Origin: an uncultured bacterium
GTDB lineage: Bacteria > Patescibacteriota > Patescibacteriia > UBA1558 > GWA2-36-10
Direction of reading: 5' to 3'
DNA: 6,479 nt
Assembly: GCA_937870675.1 (NCBI GenBank)
Contig: CALMZN010000048.1
Span: 1-6,479, forward strand
The position numbers and the translations under genes were made by a program. Below, one piece after another: positions 1 to 6,360 of this stretch. The notes below the pieces were generated by a model. It saw only the letters and a list, made by a program, of their open reading frames with translations. It ran no database searches and had not been told where the DNA came from. How positions within the stretch are numbered: position 1 is the stretch's first letter; the number at the start of each line of letters is the position of its first letter.

Positions 1-1165
1 TAATTTTTTTTCTCAAAAAAGCTGGTATATCCCATTCCTCTTCTTCTTTGGTCTTGGGAACCAATTCTGAGTCCTCTTCTTCACGCTCTGATTTTTTCTC
101 AAAGGCGTTTTTTACTTGGCGATCTTCGCTGGTTTTGGTAAAGGCATCGGAAAAAGAAGCAACGACTGGACGAGTTAATTCTACCGTACTTTCGGAATTA
201 TTTTTGAATCCAGTGGCAATGACCGTCACCTTGACATCTTCACCCAATGATTCGTCAATGACTGCGCCAAAAATTATTTTGGCTTCAGGATCACAATGAG
301 CGGTAATAACTTCAGCGGCCTCGCTGACTTCATACATAGTCAAATTACTGCTACCAGAAATAGTAAACAGCACGCCCGTAGCGCCATTGATCGATAATTC
401 AAGCAGTGGGCTGTCTATAGCCGCCTTGGCCGCTTCTTTGGCTCTTTCCTCACCATTTGCCCGGCCAATACCCATCAAAGCTGAACCCGCTTGCTTCATA
501 ATGGCCTTGACATCAGCAAAATCGACATTGACCAAGCCCGGCACAGTAATAACTTCCGAAATACCCTGCACACCCTGCTTCAATACTTCGTCAACAATAG
601 CAAAAGCATCAAGCAGAGAGGTCTTACGATCAATAATCTGCAATAATCTATCGTTTGGTATAGTAATTATTGTGTCTACTTTGTCTATTAAACGTTCCAA
701 ACCCTTTTCAGCAATGTCACGACGCTGTACTCCCTCAAAAGTAAATGGTTTGGTGACAACCGCCACAGTCAAAGCGCCCAGTTCTCTGGCAATATCAGCA
801 ATTACTGGAGCCGCTCCCGTACCAGTACCTCCACCCAAGCCACAGGTAATAAAAACCATATCCGCTCCCGATAGCTTTGACAAAATCTCTTGCTCATTTT
901 CTTCAGCGCTTTTTAGGCCCAAGTCCGGATCCATACCCGCTCCTAAACCCCTAGTAGTATTTCGACCAATATGAATTTTATGGCTAGCCACCGAACTATG
1001 CAAGGCCTGCGCATCAGTATTGACAGCCAAAAACTCCACGCCTCTGATCTTAGCCGCCACCATGCGGTTGACAGCAGAATTACCAGAACCGCCAATACCA
1101 ACTACTTTGATATTGGCAAATGTCTCCACTGGCGGTAATACTTCTTTGATATTTTTTTTCACCAT
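1..1165 (-). CDS. ftsZ: Cell division protein FtsZ (3' end cut by window edge)
   Basis: FtsZ is the tubulin-like GTPase that polymerises into the cytoplasmic division ring. The frame runs 388 codons from ATG at 1165-1163 to the window edge without a stop. Visible are an N-terminal nucleotide-binding segment (KVVGIGGSGNSAVNRM, about 20-35), NTDAQAL (49-55), the tubulin/FtsZ signature GGGTGTG (111-117), the T7 synergy loop NVDFADVK (213-220; N213, D215 and D218 are the conserved catalytic positions), a short charged linker (about 330-377), and the C-terminal DIPAFLR (379-385) that binds FtsA. Because that tail is already present, only a few residues are missing; the base at position 1 begins another codon. 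ATG follows the ftsA stop by 19 nt, which suggests co-transcription. No Shine-Dalgarno is visible; codon 2 is GTG, a possible alternative start. Identification is essentially certain. Confidence 0.98.
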   Translation of the reverse strand, partial: MVKKNIKEVLPPVETFANIKVVGIGGSGNSAVNRMVAAKIRGVEFLAVNTDAQALHSSVASHKIHIGRNTTRGLGAGMDPDLGLKSAEENEQEILSKLSGADMVFITCGLGGGTGTGAAPVIADIARELGALTVAVVTKPFTFEGVQRRDIAEKGLERLIDKVDTIITIPNDRLLQIIDRKTSLLDAFAIVDEVLKQGVQGISEVITVPGLVNVDFADVKAIMKQAGSALMGIGRANGEERAKEAAKAAIDSPLLELSINGATGVLFTISGSSNLTMYEVSEAAEVITAHCDPEAKIIFGAVIDESLGEDVKVTVIATGFKNNSESTVELTRPVVASFSDAFTKTSEDRQVKNAFEKKSEREEEDSELVPKTKEEEEWDIPAFLRKKI

Positions 1166-1184
1166 CTTTTTTTACTTGGATTAT

Positions 1185-2429
1185 TTAGGAAGGCCAAATT
1201 GACTTAAATACATTATTAATTTTTGATCCCATTTTTTTGAAAACATCAGCTCCCGGCAAAGTATAGCCACTTTCAATATTTCGATCAGCCCAAATGACCA
1301 GACCCAAAGCCGTAGTATATTCTGGGTCATTTAGTTTATCTATAGGAAAATCCTGATTGATTGGCAGGCCATGAAAAACCGGCAGTTCAAAAACTTGTTT
1401 AGCCAAATCAATTATCATTGGCAATTTTGAGCCGCCGCCAGTCAAGATTACCCCCGCTGGTAGCTTACCAGCTCGTCCAATTTTTTTCAATTCTTCATTG
1501 ACTGCCTCAAAAATTTCCGTCATTCTAGCTTCCGAAATCAAAGCAATATCACGCTTGTAGACGAAGCTACCTTTTTTCTCTTCTTCAGAATATTTGTGCA
1601 AATCAACTTCATCGCGCTTGGATATACCTTCAGACAAGGCCTGAGCATGATCCAATTTTACTGCTTCGGCTACCATAACGGAAGTTTTCAAACCAATAGC
1701 TAAATCGTTGGTAATGTGACCAGCGCCTACTGGCAAGACAGCCGTGTGTAAAATATTACCATCTTCAAAAACCGCCAAAGAAGTAGTAGCCGCACCAATG
1801 TTGACTACCGCCACACCAAGTTCTTTTTGCTTCTTGGTCAAGACCGCCTCGGCTGTAGCTAAAATTGAAAAAACTATAAATTCAATATCCACTCCTGTCC
1901 GATAAATACATTTGGTCAAATTTTTGACCTGTGAAGACAGGGCCATTACCACTTGGGTCTCCACTTCCAATCTAACGCCAGTCATACCTTGGGGCTCTTT
2001 GATATTTTTCTGATCATCAAGGTTGTAAGCAATGGGCAAAACATGCAAAATCTCGTAATTGGGCATGATGGTTGTGCTTTCGGCTACTTCCACAGCCCGA
2101 GCAATATCAGAATCCTCTACTTGCTGGCTGGCCTTGGCCACAGCCACGACACCGCGACTGTTGGTGGTTTTGATATGCGTGCCAGAAATACCGACCACAA
2201 TTTTATCAATCCTTAGAGCCGTCATTCTTTCGCATTTTTCCATGACTTCAGCAATAGAAGAAACAGTGTCTTCAATAGAATTGATTGATCCGCGACTAAT
2301 ACCCAAAGACGGAGTTTCGGCTACTCCAATTATTTTCAATCGATTCTCACCCAAACGCTGACCCATGACTATCCTAATGGATTGGGTGCCGATATCGAGG
2401 CCAGTAATGATTTCTCTGTTTTTGGACAT
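1185..2429 (-). CDS. ftsA: Cell division protein FtsA
   Basis: FtsA is the actin-like protein that tethers FtsZ filaments to the membrane and recruits later division proteins. At 414 residues it has family-typical length. Visible parts are the phosphate-1 motif GLDIGTQSIRI (10-20, D12), the FtsA-specific 1C subdomain (about 84-165), the phosphate-2 region NIGAATTSLAVF (210-221), the adenosine motif GVILTGGGSKLP (326-337), and a C-terminal amphipathic helix (about 396-412, VFKKMGSKINNVFKSIW) fitting the membrane-targeting sequence. An oddity is that phosphate-2 carries Asn210 and A213-A214 where the family usually has DIGGGT; the other motifs are intact, so the protein is probably functional. 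ATG at 2429-2427 has no Shine-Dalgarno but lies about 35 nt downstream of a predicted promoter start. It precedes ftsZ by 19 nt. Confidence 0.97.
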   Translation of the reverse strand: MSKNREIITGLDIGTQSIRIVMGQRLGENRLKIIGVAETPSLGISRGSINSIEDTVSSIAEVMEKCERMTALRIDKIVVGISGTHIKTTNSRGVVAVAKASQQVEDSDIARAVEVAESTTIMPNYEILHVLPIAYNLDDQKNIKEPQGMTGVRLEVETQVVMALSSQVKNLTKCIYRTGVDIEFIVFSILATAEAVLTKKQKELGVAVVNIGAATTSLAVFEDGNILHTAVLPVGAGHITNDLAIGLKTSVMVAEAVKLDHAQALSEGISKRDEVDLHKYSEEEKKGSFVYKRDIALISEARMTEIFEAVNEELKKIGRAGKLPAGVILTGGGSKLPMIIDLAKQVFELPVFHGLPINQDFPIDKLNDPEYTTALGLVIWADRNIESGYTLPGADVFKKMGSKINNVFKSIWPS

Positions 2430-2464
2430 TTAGACAAACGGGGCTAAAAAATTCGCCTTAATAA

Positions 2465-2480
2465 TAGTTAATTATAACTA
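2465..2480. promoter_or_regulatory. Dyad symmetry overlapping the ftsA -10 box (possible operator)
   Basis: On the minus strand TAGTTA (2480-2475) and TAACTA (2470-2465) are perfect inverted repeats around a 4-nt centre, so the -10 hexamer sits inside the dyad. A repressor bound here would block RNA polymerase. The element is short and wholly AT-rich apart from one G and one C, so chance is a serious alternative. Confidence 0.25.
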
Positions 2481-2499
2481 AAATCTGACATTTTGCCAA
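2471..2499 (-). promoter_or_regulatory. Predicted sigma-70-type promoter of ftsAZ
   Basis: On the minus strand, TTGGCA (2499-2494; 5 of 6 matches to TTGACA) is separated by exactly 17 nt from a perfect TATAAT (2476-2471). It lies in the 76-nt gap between dgkA and ftsA, the only sizeable gap in the gene string. Transcription would begin near 2462-2465, giving a leader of about 33-36 nt before the ftsA ATG. AT-rich gaps often throw up -10 look-alikes, but the paired boxes with optimal spacing make this one convincing. Confidence 0.7.
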
Positions 2500-2505
2500 A
2501 TAATT

Positions 2506-2841
2506 TTATATAAAAATAACCAAAGCAATAACTACAGCAAAAAAAGCCACTAATAATACCATACCAGCTAACAAATCCTTTATTTCTTTGGTATAACCGT
2601 GAGTTTTGGGAGCCAGCATATCAACCAATCTTTCTATAGCCGAGTTAAAAATTTCCAGAGCCAAGATCAAGGCAATCACCAAAAGCAAAGCTATCCACAA
2701 GCTTTGGCTCAAACCCCGCCAATAGCCCAAAAGCAGGACAAAGGTTGCAGCCAAAAGATGAAGACGAAAATTATGCTCACTGCGAATAACAATTTTCAAT
2801 CCTTGCCAAGCGTGTTTGAAACTTTTCCACCAGACAGCCAT
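2506..2841 (-). CDS. dgkA: Small integral-membrane diacylglycerol/undecaprenol kinase (DgkA family)
   Basis: This is a member of the prokaryotic diacylglycerol kinase family. It phosphorylates a membrane lipid alcohol, diacylglycerol or (as in Gram-positive homologues) undecaprenol, using ATP; which substrate applies cannot be read from sequence. At 111 residues it is family length. Visible are an N-terminal amphipathic segment with E22, N24, R26 and H28 (SEHNFRLHLL), TM1 (about 29-41), TM2 (about 47-64) running into the catalytic signature EIFNSAIERLVD (63-74; E63, N66, E70, D74), then IKDLLAG (87-93) and TM3 (about 92-110). ATG begins one base after the ybeY stop, which points to translational coupling. 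The ybeY-dgkA pairing recurs widely in bacteria and supports both calls. No Shine-Dalgarno is visible. Confidence 0.93.
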   Translation of the reverse strand: MAVWWKSFKHAWQGLKIVIRSEHNFRLHLLAATFVLLLGYWRGLSQSLWIALLLVIALILALEIFNSAIERLVDMLAPKTHGYTKEIKDLLAGMVLLVAFFAVVIALVIFI

Positions 2842-2842
2842 A

Positions 2843-3253
2843 CTAAAATTTACTTAATAATAATTGCTCTTCTTTTTCCTGACGCGTGGCTTCACTGGTA
2901 CTTTTCTCGTGGTCATAGCCCAAAAGATGTAAGGCGCCGTGAAGCAGTAATAATTTTAATTCTGACTTTATACTTTTATTTTTTTCTATGGCCTGTTTTT
3001 TGGCTTGCTCTAAGCAAATCACTATTTCACCCAATATATCTTTATCATCCAGATTGAAGGATAAAACATCCGTCACTTTATTTTTCTTACGGTATATTTT
3101 GTTTAATTTTTTTATTTCTTCAGGACTTAGCAGGGCGAAAGAAATTTCTTTTTTTATTTTATATTTTGACAAGATAACTCGAGAAAAATCAGCCAGCCAA
3201 GTAAAGTCCGCTCTATGGCCACGCTTATTAAGGGTGATCATTTTATTATTCAT
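2843..3253 (-). CDS. ybeY: Endoribonuclease YbeY, rRNA maturation factor
   Basis: YbeY is a metal-dependent single-strand endoribonuclease acting in 16S rRNA 3'-end maturation and ribosome quality control. The zinc-site signature HGALHLLGYDH (105-115) supplies H105, H109 and H115. Also visible are the family block KVTDVLSF (59-66) and LGEIVIC (74-80). At 136 residues it lies at the short end of the usual range. The start ATG (3253) sits inside the last codons of the upstream gene and overlaps it by 8 nt; a second in-frame ATG at 3241 (Met5) is an alternative. It ends with TAG one base before dgkA. Expression should therefore depend on transcription from upstream genes. Confidence 0.96.
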   Translation of the reverse strand: MNNKMITLNKRGHRADFTWLADFSRVILSKYKIKKEISFALLSPEEIKKLNKIYRKKNKVTDVLSFNLDDKDILGEIVICLEQAKKQAIEKNKSIKSELKLLLLHGALHLLGYDHEKSTSEATRQEKEEQLLLSKF

Positions 3254-4211
3254 CTTGCGGGCTTGGACTGATAAACTTAAAACTCTTAAGCATCATCTCA
3301 AAAGTTGTAATGAAATTGTTGCTATCGTTGCTGGTATCATAAATAATGATATAAACGTAGCCAGCGGTCACTATCAAAACTTGTTTTTTGTCAATGGAAC
3401 GCAAACTGGTTTGATTGTCAATCTTAAAATTTTCCATGGCTTGAATGCCGTATAAAGCTTTTTGCCAATCAAGCAAGCTTTTCTGACCAATATTTTCAAC
3501 CACTTCAATGCGCACGAGCTCTGAAGTGGAAGTATCTGGTATGAACTCAATTTTTTGCCGCGAATCATCTATGGCTTTGACTAGCCAAGGTTTTGGTGAA
3601 AAAATTTCATAAGCGTACAAGTCGTTGGCATAACGGATAACTAAGCCCGAGTCAATGAGCTTTTGACCGCTAGCCAATGGATTATATAAATTTTTTATCT
3701 CATCGCTATCACTATAACCATCTTTATCTGAGTCCACAATCTGCTTATCTGTCTGATAGGTCTGCTCTTCCAAGTCGGTCAATCCATCTTGATCAGTATC
3801 AATAGCGACTACAATTGGCTTGGGATTCTCATTGGTATTGGTATTATTGTTTTGATTATTATTGGTATTGTTTATATTGGCGTTGACATTAGCATTCTCA
3901 TTGGTGTTGACATTAACATTGGCATTGGTATTTTCATTGCCATTATTTATATTTTGATTAATGTTTTGATTGACATTGGTATTGGTATTTTTGGGTTTGT
4001 TTTTCTGCTGTAACCAATAATAGCCACCGCCCAAAATAGCCATAAGCAAAACAAAAACCAGCACAAAAAAAACTATTATGCTTTTGGCGCCAGTGTCTTT
4101 TTTCTTGGGATTCTGAGAAACAAATTTTTTGGGCATGATGTGTAGCTCTTCTTCATTGACCAAAAAATTTTCAGGAGCTTTTTCTCCAGTTTTTTTTATG
4201 TCTTCAGCCAT
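3246..4211 (-). CDS. Single-pass surface protein: Asn-rich linker, two TSP3-like calcium loops, C-terminal domain of uncertain fold
   Basis: I do not recognise a named gene. The 321-residue protein has a charged cytoplasmic N-terminus (1-43) with the juxtamembrane motif EELHIMPKKF (21-30), one transmembrane helix (about 44-66), an Asn-X linker (75-129, 31 of 55 residues Asn), two thrombospondin type-3-like loops (DTDQDGLTDLEE at 138-149 and DSDKDGYSDSDE at 160-171), then a C-terminal domain (about 188-315). That domain starts YANDLYAYEIFSPKPW and ends FITTFEMMLKSFKF, a layout recalling PsbP-like domains; this is an inference. The expected topology is N-in with loops and C-terminal domain outside. 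It starts 14 nt after the stop of the next gene upstream, which has the same architecture, and overlaps ybeY by 8 nt. It is probably a calcium-stabilised envelope protein of unknown role. No Shine-Dalgarno precedes the ATG. Confidence 0.85.
   Translation of the reverse strand: MAEDIKKTGEKAPENFLVNEEELHIMPKKFVSQNPKKKDTGAKSIIVFFVLVFVLLMAILGGGYYWLQQKNKPKNTNTNVNQNINQNINNGNENTNANVNVNTNENANVNANINNTNNNQNNNTNTNENPKPIVVAIDTDQDGLTDLEEQTYQTDKQIVDSDKDGYSDSDEIKNLYNPLASGQKLIDSGLVIRYANDLYAYEIFSPKPWLVKAIDDSRQKIEFIPDTSTSELVRIEVVENIGQKSLLDWQKALYGIQAMENFKIDNQTSLRSIDKKQVLIVTAGYVYIIIYDTSNDSNNFITTFEMMLKSFKFISPSPQDE
3699..3800 (-). repeat. Two TSP3-like calcium-loop coding repeats
   Basis: Residues 138-171 of the encoded protein hold two copies of DxDxDGxxDxxE spaced 22 residues apart, each with Asp at loop positions 1, 3, 5 and 9 and Glu at 12, the usual calcium ligands of TSP3/EF-hand-like loops. 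Confidence 0.85.
3825..3989 (-). repeat. Asn-X dipeptide linker, degenerate 6-bp periodic DNA
   Basis: Codons for Asn alternate with Thr, Val, Gln, Ile, Glu or Ala, so AAT/AAC recurs every 6 bp. The encoded segment is residues 75-129, 31 of them Asn. The register shifts by one residue at N89-N90 and again at N114-N115. It is probably an extended spacer between the membrane helix and the calcium loops, and its DNA should be prone to slippage. The opposite strand reads as a spurious Ile/Gly-rich hydrophobic frame. Confidence 0.85.
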
Positions 4212-4225
4212 AAATTGTTTTTACA

Positions 4226-5332
4226 CTACGGACAAACTTTGCCCTCCGGATAATCTACCAGTGATGCTTCCGCACAACCATCTTGAGTACAAATAACACT
4301 GTTTAATGTCTCTGGACTATTTGATTGCAAACCAACAGACCAAGTAGTGTCTTGAATAATTTTATCTAAAACACAAACCTTAGGGAATGAATCAGGGGCG
4401 ATTGGCCAGACCTGATTTATTTTTGAACTACATATATCAGTCCCAGCTAAATAACTAGTCAAAGTTGTCTGATTGGAAACATCCGCGCACAAAACAACAG
4501 CTGAAATCAAATTTGACCCCCAAGCCATAGCTGTGGACAGCTTGATATTGACCGGCTCTTCAGTAGTCACTCCTGGCGCGCTAGTGCTTAGCTTGCCAGG
4601 ACCAATGGGACTATAGCCATTTTTCACCTCTGTGCCATCAGGATAGCCGTCGTTATCAGTATCAGCCAACAATGGATTGGTGCTCCAAACATTTATTTCT
4701 TCACCGTCATTCAGGCCATCAATGTCTGTATCCATAACTAGTGGATCTGTCTTGTAGGTCTTTACTTCTTCTCTGTCGCTCAAGGTATCGCCATCAGTAT
4801 CAGCTAATAAAGCATTGGTATTGTATTCTGATTCTTCCATGTCAGTTAGTCCATCCGCGTCAGAATCAGTGGTGTCGACTTCGTCGGTATTTTCATTATT
4901 ATCAGTATTGGTGTTGTCAGTTTGATTGGTATTTTGATTGGTGTTGACTGGCGTTTTAATTTTTCCTTTGACAACAATCATATAGTAAGCGCCGGCTCCC
5001 ATAGCCAAAACCAACAGCACTACCACCAAAATAATAATTATTTTATTCAATTTATTACTTGATGTCTCGCTAAACATCAAGGCATCCGTTGGCGCTGATG
5101 GCTGGCTCGGGGCAAAAGTCGTGCTAGATACTGGCTTAATCTTGCCGGATTGCACGGCGCTGGGCTTAACAGCGGTATTTTGATTGCCTTGAGACACTGG
5201 ATCCACATCAGCAAACATGTCAGCCAAGGGCTGGACTGGAGCCATGGATGGCGGTGGATTCTGCGGAAGCGCGTTTGGATTTTGAGGCACCGAAGCGCTT
5301 TGGTTGTTTTGTTGTTTTAAATCATCAAACAT
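4226..5332 (-). CDS. Single-pass surface protein: four TSP3-like calcium loops and a six-cysteine C-terminal domain
   Basis: I do not recognise a named gene. The 368-residue protein has a disordered Pro/Gln/Ser-rich cytoplasmic N-terminus (1-96) including PLADMFADVDPV (35-46), one transmembrane helix (about 97-120), a short Asn/Thr linker (130-149), and four TSP3-like loops (starting at 156, 178, 201 and 224). A C-terminal domain (about 260-368) has six cysteines (282, 301, 320, 348, 353, 367). The pattern in that domain (a helix-like ISAVVLCADV stretch, then TTWSVGLQ and CTQDGC) loosely recalls globular domains of type IV pilin-like proteins, but there is no pilin N-terminus. Even Cys count and predicted outside location suit disulfides. 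The ATG at 5332 lies 35 nt after the vWA gene stop and has no Shine-Dalgarno; TAG falls 14 nt before the next gene. Role unknown; envelope adhesion or scaffolding is a guess. Confidence 0.85.
   Translation of the reverse strand: MFDDLKQQNNQSASVPQNPNALPQNPPPSMAPVQPLADMFADVDPVSQGNQNTAVKPSAVQSGKIKPVSSTTFAPSQPSAPTDALMFSETSSNKLNKIIIILVVVLLVLAMGAGAYYMIVVKGKIKTPVNTNQNTNQTDNTNTDNNENTDEVDTTDSDADGLTDMEESEYNTNALLADTDGDTLSDREEVKTYKTDPLVMDTDIDGLNDGEEINVWSTNPLLADTDNDGYPDGTEVKNGYSPIGPGKLSTSAPGVTTEEPVNIKLSTAMAWGSNLISAVVLCADVSNQTTLTSYLAGTDICSSKINQVWPIAPDSFPKVCVLDKIIQDTTWSVGLQSNSPETLNSVICTQDGCAEASLVDYPEGKVCP
4628..4867 (-). repeat. Four tandem TSP3-like calcium-loop coding repeats
   Basis: Residues 156-235 hold four copies: DSDADGLTDMEE, DTDGDTLSDREE, DTDIDGLNDGEE and DTDNDGYPDGTE, starting 22, 23 and 23 residues apart. 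The spacers share a Y/W-x-TxPL pattern. The second copy has Thr at the usual loop Gly and the fourth has Thr-Glu at its end, so they are diverged rather than recently duplicated. Calcium binding is inferred from the family. Confidence 0.88.
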
Positions 5333-5367
5333 AATATTTGTTAATTATCTTTTAAGAATATAAAATT

Positions 5368-6360
5368 TTATGGAAATGAACAATCCATAACGCCATCACC
5401 ATTGCCATCACAAAAAGCTGTATTAATTATTTGCACAATATTATTACCCCAAGTGGTGCTACTATCGGGCGTTTGATTTGAAAACAAGCCACTCGTTCGC
5501 TCGGCAATATTACTGGCAATGTTGTATCCGGTTGTTCCAACAGCATAAGTAGCGTCAAATAAAATAGGACTAATTCTAACTGCTGGTGTCTGAAGAAGGG
5601 CTCTATTAACTGCCGAAACTAAAATATCAGACGTTGCATCCCCAACAAAATCTTCATTTAAGTTCAAAATTGGCGTAGTCCCAGACCAACCATTACCGCA
5701 CCAAGCATAATCTTGACTGACTGGCACCACTATCCGCTGATACCCGTCCAACCAGTTGTAATCAGTGACTATTTTGTCTATGGCTGGACCCCAATTTTCT
5801 ATATTGCCAGCATATTCATCTGCTAATGTATCCAAACATTGAGCTGGATTGGATGATCCGCGCAATAAACCAGCACTATCATTATTGATATCATTATTGG
5901 CTATACTATAATAACTTCGGTAACGGACATTGGGATAATTGGTAATATTTTGATAGATGCTACAATTCGTCACTAAATAATCAAATACATCCTTAACATG
6001 TTCGTTCCATCTTTGATACTCTGTATCATTTGTATCAAAAGATGTATAAACCAAACCCGAATTACCTTGATCATTGAAAATTGTATCTATATCATCACTA
6101 GCATCGTTTGTGGTCAAAACACTATTATCGCCCATGGGCATAATAGTCAGACGATATTGAATATCGCTATTATTTAGACTTGCTATGGTATTGCCCAAAG
6201 AATTACATAAATAATATGCAACACTCTTCATACTGCCAGAAATATCAAAAATAAACACCACATCGGCTCGCTTAACAACACTTTCCCCCAGATCACATTG
6301 TTCATAGGCCGTCTGAACTATTCTATCACCGCAATAGCCACCATCCGGATCACTACTCAA
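5368..6360 (-). CDS. Cys-rich von Willebrand factor A domain surface protein (5'-incomplete)
   Basis: Coding continues beyond the TTG at 6360: homologous-looking sequence extends in frame to 6423, where a TAG interrupts it, so 6360 is only the nearest start-like codon and not a convincing start. From that codon, residues 10-22 (CGDRIVQTAYEQC) resemble a Cys-rich DUF4215/Myxococcus-type repeat. A vWA domain follows from about residue 32: ADVVFIFDISGSMK carries the MIDAS motif DxSxS (D39, S41, S43), and RIVVPVSQD (209-217) fits the later strand with its Asp. The middle MIDAS Thr is not obvious. There are eight cysteines. The C-terminus is CDGNGDGVMDCSFP, a calcium-type loop (D318-D326) bracketed by C317 and C327. 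No signal peptide remains, so the export signal must lie upstream. Proteins of this kind bind matrix or surface ligands through a divalent metal; the ligand here is unknown. Confidence 0.8.
   Translation of the reverse strand: MSSDPDGGYCGDRIVQTAYEQCDLGESVVKRADVVFIFDISGSMKSVAYYLCNSLGNTIASLNNSDIQYRLTIMPMGDNSVLTTNDASDDIDTIFNDQGNSGLVYTSFDTNDTEYQRWNEHVKDVFDYLVTNCSIYQNITNYPNVRYRSYYSIANNDINNDSAGLLRGSSNPAQCLDTLADEYAGNIENWGPAIDKIVTDYNWLDGYQRIVVPVSQDYAWCGNGWSGTTPILNLNEDFVGDATSDILVSAVNRALLQTPAVRISPILFDATYAVGTTGYNIASNIAERTSGLFSNQTPDSSTTWGNNIVQIINTAFCDGNGDGVMDCSFP
5383..5409 (-). other. Cys-bracketed DxNxDG calcium-type loop at the vWA protein C-terminus
   Basis: DGNGDGVMD has Asp/Asn at loop positions 1, 3, 5 and 9, as in dockerin and TSP3 loops, and lies between two cysteines three residues before the end of the protein. 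It links this gene in style to the two downstream TSP3 proteins. Confidence 0.6.

Noticed and set aside
387..974. 195-codon open frame on the plus strand
   Set aside because: It lies wholly antisense to ftsZ, whose motifs are unmistakable; the plus frame shows only low-complexity Ser/Ala-rich sequence.
2442..2457. Hairpin GGCGAA-TTTT-TTAGCC in the ftsA leader
   Set aside because: Six-bp stem with a G-A mismatch and only three G-C pairs; too weak to call as a terminator or regulator.
2599..3455. Two overlapping plus-strand frames of 152 and 155 codons
   Set aside because: They are antisense to dgkA, ybeY and the surface-protein gene and show no family motifs.
3789..4013. Plus-strand 74-residue Ile/Gly-rich hydrophobic frame, like a membrane peptide
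   Set aside because: It is the complement of the Asn-X linker: AAT/AAC codons read backwards as ATT/GTT, so hydrophobicity is automatic.
5360..5371. Perfect palindrome ATAAAATTTTAT at the end of the vWA gene
   Set aside because: Entirely A/T, no loop or U-tract context, so not a credible terminator or operator.
5333..5400. Candidate promoter before the four-loop TSP3 gene (TTGTTC, 15 nt, TATATT)
   Set aside because: Short spacing and weak boxes in AT-rich DNA; indistinguishable from chance.
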